A DNA stretch of 64,000 nt from Paraphaeosphaeria minitans (Eukaryota; Ascomycota; Dothideomycetes; Pleosporales; Didymosphaeriaceae), in the NCBI GenBank assembly GCA_015832175.1, contig WJXW01000001.1:3844001-3908000 (forward strand). The letters run 5' to 3'. The notes beneath the pieces were generated by a model. It was not told where the DNA came from and ran no database searches. It saw only the letters and a program-made list of their open reading frames with translations. Shown here one piece after another: positions 32,573-44,681 of the stretch (position 1 is the first letter of the stretch; each line of letters opens with the position of its first letter). Both the position numbers and the translations under genes were made by a program.

Positions 32573-33389
32573 GCCGATCAGCTGTACTAAATATCACTTT
32601 GACCACGGCCAAGGGATGTGAATGATCTGCGGGTTCTGGGGAGGTTGGGAGCTTGGCTGGAAGGGGGGGATGTCACAATTGGTTTCGGGGAGTGGAAACG
32701 CGGACGGTTTGGGCATGGCTTGGCTGCCGAGCTGTGGACAGGATGGCATTTTAACATTCTTCGCCATCGCAAAGCTATCGAGCATGCATGAGGGACTGGG
32801 TAGGCAGAGGCTACGCGTCGCTGCAGGTCGTCGCAAGGCAGCAACTATGTGCAGAGGGGCAATTGGCTGGGACACAAGATGTGTGCGGCAGTGCAGCTGC
32901 AGGTTGCGATGCCTCAGGCTGTTTCTGGTGTAGGGACGTCAGACGCTAGGGGCGGTTGGGAAGGTCGGCCTGCGACCTGTGCAGCAACAACGACGTGTGC
33001 ACTGTGCAGCGAGTCCGCTAGCATTGCTGAGGCAGTGATCGTCCGTATATGCTCTGGGGAAGAAATGGAGTAGACGTCTGGGAACTGGTGCTCTGCTAAG
33101 GGACATGGCATGAAGTTGATACTTGGCAGGACAGTTTCCTTGCAACCTGCCCACCTACGCACAGGCGCCGCAACAGCAGTCATGAAGGCAGTTACGAGGT
33201 ACTGTAAATACTTGCTCAACAAAAATCGGAATGTCAGGGCATCGTTCAGCTTAAAGAAGCATCGTATACCAAGATTGGAATCGAGGTTCTGTGAAACCAC
33301 CACTCGAAGTGGAATTCCATGAGTTCCTTCGCAAAGAGTTTGGTATATCTAAGCTTTTCTAGTCAGTTCTTCAATTCCTTACTGAAGAT
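32573..33389. other. Intergenic
   Basis: 5' flank of the type II membrane protein gene plus about 600 bp with no gene or repeat that I can support. Confidence 0.5.
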
Positions 33390-33735
33390 GATTATGAAGT
33401 CTTCTATGTGTTGCAAATATCTTGTCGACATATCCTAGAATTGGAGAGTGAACCGATCTTGTCTCCTGCGGAGGTGCGCAGAGACCGCAAATTAATGTGG
33501 GGACTATACCCTGCGCTTGTGGATGGGGAAGAGGGTGACATCGTCCGGGGGTGGGCATATCTGGTTGAAAGCCGTGAGCATGAAGACAGGCTGAGATTCT
33601 ATGAGACGAATAAGTATGAGGTAGTCAGATGCGAAATTTGGATTGAGGGTAGCAGAATCTCCGGTTTAGCGTTTAGATTCTGCGGCAAGAGAGGACTTGA
33701 CGTGAAACTTTGGTTGTGCTGTCTAAATTGATGCT
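33390..33735 (+). pseudogene. AIG2-like/gamma-glutamylcyclotransferase-fold relic
   Basis: The frame carries HILELESEPILSPAEV, LMWGLYPALVDGEEGDI, VRGWAYLVESREHEDRL, FYETNKYEVVRCEIW and SGLAFRFCG. These match the order of the AIG2-like fungal family, whose usual start is FFYGTL. Here the start is reduced to FYVLQ, with the YGTL loop deleted, and no clear start codon fits. After FRFCGKR the sequence leaves the expected frame: the adjacent frame reads REDLT and then a stop. I therefore call it a decayed copy. A short functional paralogue is not excluded, because the central 90 codons have no stop. Confidence 0.6.
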
Positions 33736-35004
33736 GTGTTGGTTGGTGGTGTTGTCAAGCTGCGTGACTATCAAACTACCCTGTTGTGTTTTACAGTCTG
33801 GATGACCGGCCATTCGTGACTCATACCTCTCTGATGGGATCAGCATGACCAACAAGAATCAGTGATGAGTATCGTGATGTCCGGCGGATGGACGGGAATA
33901 GCGATACCATTACGGCCGCAGTGCGGACATCGCCGGCGGATAACGGCTAATGGGACTACGTAGTACCCCTGACCCACTTGGTGCGAAGGTAGAACGCTGC
34001 GATCTGGGCTCTTGAAAGACAGCCGCGGTTTTCGGCACGTGGGTATCGACGGCCCTTTGCGACACGAGGATATCCGGCGCCTGAGAACTTCGTCAAGTTT
34101 CGTACCTTCAACAACTGTTTTGTTGAATTGGGATTGGTCATAGTGGGTGAATGTTCCTTATGAAACCGGTATCAAGGTCCTGCGATCGATTTTTGCCAAA
34201 TTTACCTGGGCACACCATACCAAGTCGGATAGCCACGTGATTTTATGAATTTCTACCGTATAACGCAATTCGTAAACGGGTCAGGTCATGTCATTCAACA
34301 CCCGGATGAAATCAAACGCGAGTAATTCGGCAAGGCGCGCAGACGTGGGTCTCGCCGTCATGCCGCACAGCTCGCGCTAAACAGATAGTCGGGCCTTGAG
34401 CGATCCGCGCAACGACGAGCTAGGAAGTTGGCGGTAGAGGATGAGGCCGGCTAAGCATCAGAACATTGTGCAGCTGTCGTGGAGCGAGCGTCCATCTTCC
34501 GACGACCATGATCTTGCTTTTCGTATAGTGCGATCTTGGTGAAGCTCCGGCTGACTGTCAGGGCCTATCGGAGGGTATCCTCGCCGATTGCCATGTTCGA
34601 GCTAGGCAAAAGGAAACATGCTGCTCGATTCATGTTTGCCTTGCTCGTAACGACCAATCGCTGCAGTGTGGGTATTTGCAGCCGCAGACACTAGAGAATA
34701 TAATAGAACAGCACCTCCTAGGTACGATCACAAATGCTCCAAATGTGGACATTAGCCTATGGCGTGTTGTATACATACCGTACAACAGGAAACCGGAAAG
34801 CGCACCAACACTAGTTTTTCCACGAAGGATGGTAGGGAAAGGTGAGGAAGAACAGGCTCGCAAAGATCGAGGACTCGGTGAAAGCAAATGATAATGGGTA
34901 ACGTCGCAATCCGGAGATTCATGATCCGGAGCATGCTATGAATTCTTGACAACGCCAGCAATGCAATTCTGGACAAAGGAGATTCGTGATCGCTGATGAA
35001 GTCA
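33736..35004. other. Intergenic
   Basis: No gene, RNA or repeat is supported in 1.27 kb. The right end is the 3' flank of the CoA-transferase gene. Confidence 0.5.
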
Positions 35005-36911
35005 TCAGATCTTCAGCATGTCGTTGTCCACCTCCCAATCGTCCCACGTCGGCTTATCGAAGCCGTTCGGGCGGGAGCTACGCAGGAAGCCGTTCCATAC
35101 GCCTTCGATCTCGACCACAGGCCTTATAGTACGGACATTGGCATCGAAGCCCCGACTGAAACATTCTTGCATGTGCTTCTCGTCAAAAAGCTCGGGATGC
35201 GTTCTTCTCATTGTTTTCAAAGCACGCTTGCCAACCTCGTCAACTGAATCGTTGTGGCGTAGCTGAAAAAATTCGTCATCGTGCTGTTCTCTTAGCTGAG
35301 CCATCATGGTATCGTCATAAAGTCCTAATTGAAGAAGGAAAATGTCGTACTGGCACAGTGACGTTGTGCCAAGATAACTCCCGCCGTGTTTTGCTCGCTT
35401 GTACAGACCGGTAAGCGCTGCAATCGTGCCCATGCAGCCAGTGCCGTAATCGCTCATGGGGAATGGTGGCACGACAGGTTCATCGAGGCCCATCCCGAGA
35501 CCTTGCGCCCAAGCAACGCCTGATACGCAATCCGCAATCTGTTGCCATCCCGGTCGCGATGACCAGGGCCCGACATGACCGAAGCAGTCTTCAGCCACGT
35601 ACACAATGCCACGTTTACGATCCTTTACAAGCTGGATGATCTGGTTGGGGCCATATCCGAGACGCTTCAGACTGCCTGGCCGGTACCCGTCGAGTATCAC
35701 ATCGGCAGATTGCAGCAGATGCTCGAAAACTTTGCGATCGGTCGGTTCGCGCAAGTTCAACTCGGCGGCATGTTTGCCAAGGTTGCCGTCCACTTGGAAA
35801 AAGGGTACGTCGGAAAGGTTGGGCGATGTGATTTTGATGACTTCAGCTCCGTATTCAGCCAATCCACGTCCCATTGCAGGGCCTGCAACTATCCGGCACA
35901 GTTCGATAACGCGAATTCCTGCCAGAATCTGGGGAACTGGCGCAGCCGACTTAGCGAACGGAAACGGAGCAGGAGGTGAGTCGGACTCGAGCAAATCGAC
36001 CCTCCACGGTGGTTCGTACAATAGAGCCTGCCCGTGTTCAGTAATCTGGAAGTCTTCCCACTTCAAGCAGGTCACACCTGTAGTATACATGTCAGCCAGG
36101 CGGAACATGGTGAGGTGGACCAGGACATGCTGTTATGCGAAAGGAGAACGGAGTACCTACCGGCCTGTTTGATTTTCCAATTCATCTCTTCTAGCTCGTC
36201 CACCGTATACTTCTTGACATGATCCTCGATGACTTTGATACATTCGTGGTAATCAGTGAGGTCTGGTCGGTGCCCCTCCAAGCCGACCATGTTCAGCGCT
36301 TTGGTAGCCTCCAAGGAGCCATGCAGATGGAAATACTCCCCAGGAATCTTGGTTGCGTAGAGGTTTGCGGAGAGTCTGCGATAGAGAATGGACTGGGCTT
36401 GGAGAAGGTCGGAATCTGGTGAAGATTAGCTTCATGGGGATGTCTTGACGTCAAGATGCGCAGCAGCATGGTCAAACGCTGTAAATGAATAAAGATCGGT
36501 TCACGCACCTTTCAAGTACTTGTTCACTTTGGGATGCGCTTTATCCATTCCTCCAACAGTGGCAAGATAGGTGGAGAAGAGAAACGCAGACGCTCGCTCA
36601 AGGTCGACTTTGATAGCTCGTTCGGGGAGCTCTGCGTCCAAGTCTGCTATGGATGCTGCAAGTCCAGCTTCAACGGCCTTGAGTGCCGAGATGGCTTCTG
36701 TTTGTTTCAATGGGCTCGGAAAGTAGGGGCTTCCGGTGTTGGCCGTTGAAAAATGCGCCCGTGCCACATGGGGTAGGCATTCTCTGGGGAGCTGGGCTGC
36801 GACCACTCCTAGAAGATAGTCCAAGGCAACGTATGTGCCGTCGACGAGTGTGTTGGGGCGCTGGTCCGAGGCACTCCGGCCTACAAACCCGCGTGTAAGG
36901 TAGGGCGTCAT
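35005..36911 (-). CDS. Class III CoA-transferase (CaiB/BaiF family)
   Basis: I model three exons: 36509-36911, 36161-36415 and 35005-36077 (576 aa). Introns are 93 and 83 bp. The N-terminal half ends with a conserved segment, YATKIPGEYFHLHGSLEATK. The C-terminal half starts with PVPQILAGIRVIELCRIVAGP, the classic entry of CaiB/BaiF domains, and continues with GRGLAEYGAEVIKI, ADVILDGYRPGSLKRLGY and GIVYVAEDCFGHVGPW. Length and the two-part organisation match fungal members. Class III enzymes move CoA between organic acids, or act as alpha-methylacyl-CoA racemases, using an Asp thioester or anhydride intermediate; the substrate here is not deducible. It is divergent from a Zn2Cys6 regulator with 691 bp between starts, an arrangement often seen for a pathway gene and its regulator. 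Confidence 0.9.
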
Positions 36912-37602
36912 CCTGAAAGCCTAACAGCCCAGGCAAGTGGTGGGGAAAGGGACGGGACAAAGAAGGGACGCTGGTCGACGACATGTGAGCGGGCCGAGCG
37001 TACAAGTACGGCATCTGGTGCCGCTCGGAACGCCGTTGCGGCTTCGCGCTGCTAGCGACATGCTGCTCGTCAGGCACTCGGGACAAGGTGGAAGAGGCTA
37101 GGCCAACTTGAAAAAAGGTAGGGCCGCGGAGGACGACTGCTGGTGCCGACGGCGGCGGCTGCATGCAAGCGTGTGGTGGTGGTAGGGCTGGCGTGGGTCA
37201 AGACGGAAGTCCGCAGTGGCTTGTCGTTGTCAGCAGGTGAGCAGCGCTGAGGGAAGCGTGCTCTAGCGCGGCAGATGGCTTGGCGGCCGTGGGAGCCCCG
37301 AGCCGGAACGCGATGGGCGATGGGCGGCGCATCTAACAAGGAAAAACGCGCGATCCAACCACCAGCTATCGAGATCTCTGCAGCCATTTGCGATTCCCAT
37401 CCTTCGCTACTCGGGCGCGTCTGTTACGTCGGTCGTGAGCTTGCATCTCCCCGCAACGGATCCCACCTGATGAGCGCGACCCGCCGCCCGCATCCGACAC
37501 ATGGTCCGAAGACATCCTCCACAGCGGATAGGCACCAACCCTGTCTATCCGACGAGCCTTTGAGCACCCTCTCGTGTTGCTTCTCGCCGAAAAAGGCCTG
37601 AC
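36912..37602. promoter_or_regulatory. Divergent promoter of CoA-transferase and Zn2Cys6 regulator
   Basis: These 691 bp hold both 5' regions. CGG and CCG triplets, the half-sites of Zn2Cys6 proteins, are frequent here, but I cannot single out one operator. Open frames on both strands have no domain and are ignored. Confidence 0.5.
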
Positions 37603-40600
37603 ATGACTCGGCCCAAGGTACCGCCTGGCAAGTTCGCCATGTGTCCGCGTCGACCCACCTCCGTCTAACATCCCACGCCTAGACCAGCGACAGCGCACCG
37701 CACAGGCATGCGAAAGCTGCAAGCGCCGAAAGCAAAAGGTCCGTCTCTTGCTCAAATCCCATATTGCCGTCATACGCGAGCAATCCCCACCCTGTCGGCT
37801 TTCGCCGACCCCCCTGTCGACCACTGTATTGTTCAACCCACCGTCGTACAAGCTGCTACTCTGCTGTACTGCGTCTGTCTGGGCCACGGAAATCACCTCC
37901 CACCCTGGCTCCATCATCCTTCTCCACTTAATCGTCTGCGCCTTCGTTTGGATCTAATTCCCCTCCGCCCGTTGACTGCAGATCATAATGCTTCATCCCC
38001 ACCCAGCCTGTACGACGGCCTGAATCCTTCTCTTGTACACTGCAACTTGGTCCTGCGTTCCGATCATTCCCATTTCCTTTCCCATTGGCTTTGTTCTTCT
38101 GTCCTCTTTTCACGTTGAACCCGCCGCGGCCCGTGGCGTTGATGTTGAGAAACTGATTGGGAAAAGTGCAACGGCCTCTGCCCCTGCAACACATGCGATA
38201 AGGTAATGGAAATTCCTTCTGTACCGCACGCCCGTTAACAAGTCGTCTACAGAGAAAGTTCACGTGTGTATACAATGAGCGGGACGCGTCTTCGCCCTCT
38301 AGCAACGAACGACCACCTAAGCGGCAGGCTCTTGATGGCGAGCAAGAAAGTCCAGTCGTGAACGACAATTCCTCAGCAAACACTCCCACCAATGAATTGT
38401 GTACCGCGAGCCTATCTCCAATCGCCCATTTCTTACCACACGCGTCCCCATCTATTCCACGGTCGGAGCCTGTCTCGCCAGAACTGAGATTTGCACCATC
38501 AAGTGTAAGTAACATCGACCTACTCGGAGCGCACATGAACCATACCCTTCCATCCGTGCGCTACACAAACTACCTTAGCATGCAGAATTTACAGCCGTAT
38601 TGCACGTTGCTTGCTGCCCGAGGAACGCATAGCTTCTCACATCAAGTACATGTTGACTGGTCTTTGAGAGCAGCGTTGGCCTGCTATAATTGCCTTCATG
38701 TGTACCTGTTCTTTTCTCACTTTGCTCACTTTAGCACTGCCATGCACTAACGCTCCTTCCGCTAAGAATATTTACTGATCTGGTCGAACCCTTAGGCCAT
38801 CAAGCGCGAAGACAATGCGAATAAAGTACCTGACGAGCGACCATCTGTTGAAGCCGGAGCGACTTCGTTGCCACTAGCATCCGGGTATGCCACTGCAAGC
38901 CTTTGACTGTCGCAGTGAGTCCTGCTTACATGTCACCCAACATTCAGGCCGCCACCCGACGAACCGCCGCCGCTCATATCACGCGGCTCTACCATTCAAA
39001 GTGGCCAGGACGAGGAGGCCGTAGTCTACTCTCAAACTCGAATGTTGCAAGATCCAACGGGCCGATTGCGTATGTTTGATTTCATCGTTTACTCATAGAC
39101 TATCATTCCGCTAATCTGGAATAGTTTACGTTGGAGATTCTGCAACATTGTCGTTCCTGCAGCTTCTGCGGATGATGGTTGAGAATGCTGCCGGACAGTC
39201 ACCCTTCACCAACGACCCTAGGCGACATAAGATCGTTGAAGGTCAATTCTCGCTCCCCGCTGGTTCTCGGTAAGCCATTTGTGCATCGGTTATCCTTGGA
39301 CACTTTGCTGACTCCGCATATCAGACACACACATCTTCTACCTGATCAAAGAACCGCTCGTGTGCTCGTCGACGCCTTCTTCATCAACACGCATGGGCTG
39401 CTGCAGATCTTTGAGCGCCCGAAGTTTTTGGAGAGGCTCGAAAGCTGTTATTCCGACCCGCTGTCTACCGATCCGTCCTGGTTGTGCATCCTCAACTTGG
39501 TCTTCGCCATTGGCTTGACCATGGCAACTCCGCTTTCTGGGAGCTCAGAGGCGATTATCGTTGACAAGTTAAGGACCGAGCATCTGGACCAAGCCGAGGT
39601 CTTCTACCTGAATGCTAAAAGCTTGAACGATCCAATGACCGGACTCGAAGACCAGGACTTTTGGTCAGTTCAAGCCTTGCTCTTGATGTCTGTGTACATG
39701 CTCGCCAAGTCAAAACGAAACACTGCCTTTGCCCTTTTAGGAATGGCGGCCAGGTCAGCGCAAGCACTTGGTCTACACCGCGAGGAAACCTTGGTCATAT
39801 TTGGGCCTGAGGAGCAGAAAGCACGGAAGAATCTTTGGCGTTCACTTTTTGTCATTGATCGCCTTCTTGCTTGCTTATTAGGTCGCCCGGCAGCAATATC
39901 GGAGAGCGATTGCTCAGGCGACAGCTTGCGACCTGCCGAAGCAGCCCTCGACGCGTCAAGCCTAAAAGCCAACTTCAACGAAACCGGAGCATTCGCCCTT
40001 GAGGCTGCTGTACGAAGCTGCTCTGTCATCGGCTTGATATTGAAGAAGGTTTACCAGCAACGCAGGATCAGTACGCGGCTGGCCCAGGAGATTGCTGACA
40101 TTTGCAAGACTTGGCCGCGAGCATTACCAGCTGTTCTGCATTGGCGACAAGCGTCCACTGCCACTGCCAGTCAAGGCGTAGCCATTTTGCACGTCAATCT
40201 TTTCTACTGCCATTCTATAATCTTGCTAACCCGTCCCTTTTTCCTGTACGTCCTCAACATGGAGACTCAGCGACAGGTCACTCAAGCTTCGACTGGTAAC
40301 CGCGCACCACGGCCTTACCTTCGTATGGAAAAGTTCAGCGAAGCATGCGTCATCGCCTCGACGCATACCCTCCTCCTGGTACATAATGCCTTGGAGGCTG
40401 GATTTCTCTCACGACGAAACCCCGCTGTGATATATTTCCTCTTTGCCGCTGCACTTGTGGTCCTCGCCAACGAGTTCGCCGGCCTATACCGCGTAGATTC
40501 TCCTGATGCCTGCATTGCAAACTCAATCACCATCATGAGTTATTGCGCAGAAAGCGACCAACAAGCCAGCCGCTTGGTATACATCTTGAGCACTTTCCGG

Positions 40601-41237
40601 GATGTCGTCGCCCAGCAGCGGGTACGCAGAAAGCAAGCACAAAGCGACAATATGCATCTGCCAAGCATCTCTTCGCAGTTGTATGGGGTGTCTGCAACCA
40701 ATCAGCAGTCGTTCGCTCCAGGTCAGAGTGAGGATGCGCCGAGGCTTCATCAGGTTCCGATCCACATCTATCCTGGAATGCAGACCCTCCCGCATAGCGA
40801 TCCGTCAGGGGGTTTGCAGTCGCGTCATCAGCAACCTGGTGCGCCTGATTTGTCGGTACATCTAACGCCAATCCAAGTAAGCGCATCCAAGTGATGATGC
40901 ACGTAATCTCACTAACCTACTTTGACAGGACTATCAAGCAGCCGGAGCCGGTCGAGACGTGCACTCATTAGACGGTCAATCAAAGCCACCGAGCCTCTCA
41001 AACGTTCTCGACCTCTCCGGTCTCGATGCTACCCGCGTTCCCAGCCTCTATTCAGAAGAGAGCGGTGCGGATGAACAGATCGACTTCGACGCGCTCTGGG
41101 CCTGGCAGAGCAACACACCCGCGATTGCGTCACCCAGAAATACAGGCGACGCTGCTGTAAATGGAGCGCCGCAGATGCAAGGAATGAGCGACAACTCAGT
41201 TCCGTTGTTTGGAGTGGTTTCGCATGATGGAGATTGA
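37603..41237 (+). CDS. Zn2Cys6 transcription factor with fungal middle homology region
   Basis: I model nine exons: 37603-37627, 37683-37738, 38167-38202, 38253-38504, 38796-38884, 38948-39069, 39125-39269, 39325-40876 and 40929-41237 (861 aa). The binuclear cluster is assembled from exons 2-4: C18-x2-C21-x6-C28-x5-C34-x2-C37-x6-C44, with ACESCKRRKQK in front. A linker rich in Ser and Pro follows, then YVGDSATLSFLQLLR, the marker that precedes the fungal-specific domain, and a large helical domain (VLVDAFFINTHGLLQIF, LLLMSVYMLAKSKRNTAFAL, WRSLFVIDRLLACLLGRP). The first intron uses a GC donor. Introns 2 (428 bp) and 4 (291 bp) are unusually long. It probably binds CGG-type sites as a homodimer; a role in controlling the divergent CoA-transferase and the downstream transporter is inferred only from position. 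Confidence 0.88.
37628..37682 (+). other. GC-AG intron in the Zn2Cys6 gene
   Basis: Exon 1 ends CCGCCTG and the 55-bp intron starts GCAAGT, the textbook GC-donor context, with branch TCTAACA and acceptor CCTAG. G plus AC makes Asp, giving KVPPDQRQRTAQACESC. The GT at 37617 would shift the zinc cluster out of frame. Confidence 0.82.
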
Positions 41238-42491
41238 GTGGCAGGGATCCCAAAGGCCTGTCGTGCGGCATATGAGCGCGAATTGTGTGAAGATGTGTGA
41301 GAGGACAAGAGATGTGACGGATCTAATAGGATAATTCAAGGACCTGCAGGAGAATACAAAGGGCGCTGATTTCTGTACTTGTATGAGCGCACTGGAAGTT
41401 TTGGGCTCAGCAATGCTTGTGGTTTTTTTTGGGTTTTATTTTTCGAATTCATCGCAAATGAAACGCATATACATTGGCTGGACTCATACAATATGCTCTC
41501 TCGCGCGACTTACAGGGTGAAAAATACGAAAATGTTCAGTCGTTCTGAACGAAAGAACTTCCCGACAGTGTCGTTGCTTCGTTTCCGTCAGTGTCAAGTC
41601 TTGTCACCTCTGACACCGAGTTGCATTCCTTCTTCACACATCACCGTCATTGGCCAAACCTGGCATATGGGAAAAGCTCTCCAGAATACGATGATCCTTT
41701 GACATCCATGCGCTGAACAACACCAAGTCGACTGCAGCCCATGATTCGCCTTGACCCACCGGTTCATTTGAAACCTCTACCTCGCGGCCACTATCCTTCG
41801 AGTATACAACAAAACGAGGCGTAGATCCACAACAATGCGCAGACCGTGAGTTGCTGTCAGATATGGCGTGCTCGCCATGGTTTCCCCAGACCGGGGTCGC
41901 AACTTTTTTCGAGCGCGGAGTGACCCTCTCCGTTCGAGATGCGAGGACAAAGAAGGTTAGCTCCTAGGTACCCCACACGAACGGAACTGCAGAGGGATCG
42001 TCCCATGATTTGATCATCAGCCGGTCAAGTTGAGGTTTGAAATGGTTGTAAAACGACAGGTATGCCTCCTATGTATGCATCCATCAAAGTAAGCTTTTAG
42101 GATTGCATGTATTCATACCGTGTCAGAGAGGCATACTTGGATACGTGCGACCATGGGCCTGTCTCGCGGCGTCGCTAAATTCCGAAGGAAATATACCAGC
42201 TTACACTTGCATCTGAGCCGCATGCCGAGACCGTGGGGTGGTCGAAGCATTCGCGGAAAAACTCCCACCACCAAGGCCATCCATCACACAGTCTTTCGAG
42301 CCAAGCCTGGGCAACAGGTATGCCCAGTATGCCTCCTCGCGATATTGTAAACCGACCTATTGGTGGCTCATGCCACTTCACGCTGGGGTATATAGGCCGT
42401 GCTTTGCGCTTCTACGACGAGCATCGGAGTCGGTCCTGTCTTTGACACATTGTAGAAACTATACAGCGGCAAAGGCGTCTTCTTCCCCATC
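41238..42491. other. Intergenic, transporter promoter region
   Basis: 1.25 kb without a gene. A poly-T run lies at 41424-41444 and a CCTAGGTACCCC motif at 41964-41975. Confidence 0.5.
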
Positions 42492-44196
42492 ATGGCGCCT
42501 GCGGTGATTGAAGAAGGTATCATTCAGCAGTTGATCAAAACTGACAAGGTGCGATGGTGGAACAAGCCCAACCTACGGTCGTTATACCTCCTGCTGGTCC
42601 CGTTTTGTCTTTTCATCGAGTCGACGTCGGGTTTTGATTCGTCGATGATGAACGGTATGCAGGCATTAGAACACTGGAAAGTGTACTTCAACCATCCCAA
42701 GGGCGGTCAACTCGGCCTGCTCGTCGCTTGCTACAATCTGGGCGCCTTGACATCGATCCCGTTCGTCTCTATCGTTTCAGATCACGTTGGCAGAAGATGG
42801 AGTATCATCTTCGGATCAGTTATCATGATCATCGGCTCGATCATGCAGGGACTGTCTCGCAACCGTAAGTGAAGTTGTCGACGTTTGGGCTTCAGATAGT
42901 GACAGGTCGCAGTCGCCATGTTTGTGTTCTCTCGCATCTTCCTCGGCCACGGGATCGTTTATGCCATCATTGCTGGAGCGGCTCTCCTTGGCGAGCTGGG
43001 CCACCCCAAGGAACGCGCTTTTCTAGGCTCCATGTTCAACGCCTTTTATGGAGTGGGGGCGGTTCTCGGCGCCGGCATCGTTGTCCGCACGATCAACATA
43101 CCGAACGACTGGTCGTGGCGTCTTCCCTCGATGCTGCAAGCACTTCCTTCCTTAGTCCAGATTGGCTTTGCGTTCACAGTACCGGAAAGTCCGCGTTGGC
43201 TCGTGTCCAAGGATCGTTCCGAGGAGGCGCTCGAGATCTTGATCAAGTACCACGCGGAAGGCGATGCCTCGAACGAGCTGCCGCATATTGAACTGGCCGA
43301 AATTCGGAAGGCACTGGAGATTGAAAACATATCCCGTAAGCGCGGGTGGGTCGAGCTGTTCCAGACGCCTGGTATGCGAAGACGCTCCTTGGTGTCTGGC
43401 GCTCTCGGTCTGTTCGTACAGTTCTCGGGTTAGTATCGATACCCTGGCGTACGGGTTTCCGACTAACGATCACCAGGCAACTCTTTGATTTCCCAATACC
43501 TGGTCCCTATCCTCGAGATGATTGGTATTAACGACAGGCAGCAGCAGGTGCGTTACAACGTCGGCAAGGAGGCGTGGGGTCTCATCGTGGGAATTGTGCT
43601 GGCTGGCATCACGCCTAGATTCCCACGCAGGCGTATGTACTTGCTTTGCGCATCCTGTCTGCTGTTATGCTACACGGGTTGGACCGTGGCACAGGCTCGC
43701 AACCGCATTACTGGATCAGTCGAGTCTGGCTACGCAGTTCTGGTGTTCATCTTTTTGTACAGCCCGGCATATTGCCTGGGATACAACGCGCTTACGTACG
43801 TGTACATGGTGGAGATATTCCCGTACTATGTGCGTACAAAGGGGTTGAGTTGGTTCCAGTTCTGGAGCAGGTCTGCGGTCATGTTCAGTGAGTCTTGGCA
43901 GCCACGTGCACGTGCACGTGACCACATCCTAACAAAGCACAGGCAGCTTCGTCAATCCGATCGGGCTGGAAAACATTGGGTGGAAGTACCTGCTGGTGTA
44001 CGTGTGCTGGCTTTGCTTTGAGGTCGTGTTCATCTACTTCTTCTTCCCGGAAACGTTCGGCAAGACACTGGAAGAATTGACGTTCTTGTTCGACGACGAG
44101 ACGGAAAACAAGGAGGCGCTTGCAGCCACGGCTCAGAAAGTGCTGCAAGATCCGACAGTCACGGAGATTCACGAGTCGGCCGAGAAGAAGGCTTAG
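42492..44196 (+). CDS. Sugar-type MFS transporter (lactose permease/hexose transporter-like)
   Basis: I model four exons: 42492-42864, 42913-43428, 43477-43887 and 43943-44196 (517 aa). TM1 contains STSGFDSSMMNG. The motif-A loop reads SDHVGRRWSII. After TM6 comes PESPRWLVSKDR, and at the end of TM12 the signature FFPETFGKTLEEL. These are diagnostic of the sugar transporter family. The third acceptor is chosen as GTCGCAG so that RNLAMFVFSR is continuous. It imports sugars or related polyols by proton symport at the plasma membrane; the specific substrate is unknown. It follows the Zn2Cys6 regulator by 1.25 kb in the same direction. Intron 3 contains three CACGTG copies in a row. Confidence 0.92.
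43903..43920. repeat. (CACGTG)3 palindrome within an intron
   Basis: Three back-to-back CACGTG hexamers form a perfect 18-bp palindrome inside intron 3 (43888-43942) of the sugar transporter. CACGTG is the E-box bound by bHLH factors; use here is speculative. Confidence 0.9.
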
Positions 44197-44681
44197 CTGG
44201 GTAGGTCAGCATCTGGAATACGGCGTGGAATCTGGGGTAGATGCAGCTTCGGTGGCGTGTCGAGGAGGCTTGGGCAGATGGTACCGTAGTCTGGTGCATG
44301 GGTATAGGTATAGCTGCAGTCACAATGGCAGGAGAGCAGGACATACATGGACGAACAATGGACATGCATGGACGAACAAAGTAGGTAACGATACGATTGA
44401 TGTTTTCTTGCTGAGCCCACGCCGAAGTTCCATTACCTAGACAGAATACCTCTCCAGTCGCCTTCCCGTTGCAACGATGGGTTCGCCGGCTGAAAGGCGA
44501 ACCGAACGCCTACCTAGGCAGCGTACGGTAAGGTACCTGCCTACCCCGCTAGCGCTCAAGCCGCCTTGCGATATCCCATCAACGGAATATCACAGAGTCC
44601 ACCGTCTCTCGCATCTTGCATTCTGCATTTCGCACCTGCGTCCTAGATACCACAGGAATATACATAGCCCGCGGCCGTACA
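44197..44681. other. Intergenic
   Basis: 485 bp between the transporter and the EXPERA gene. CCTACCTAGG and AAGGTACCTGCCTACC motifs lie at 44510-44548. No gene was seen. Confidence 0.55.
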
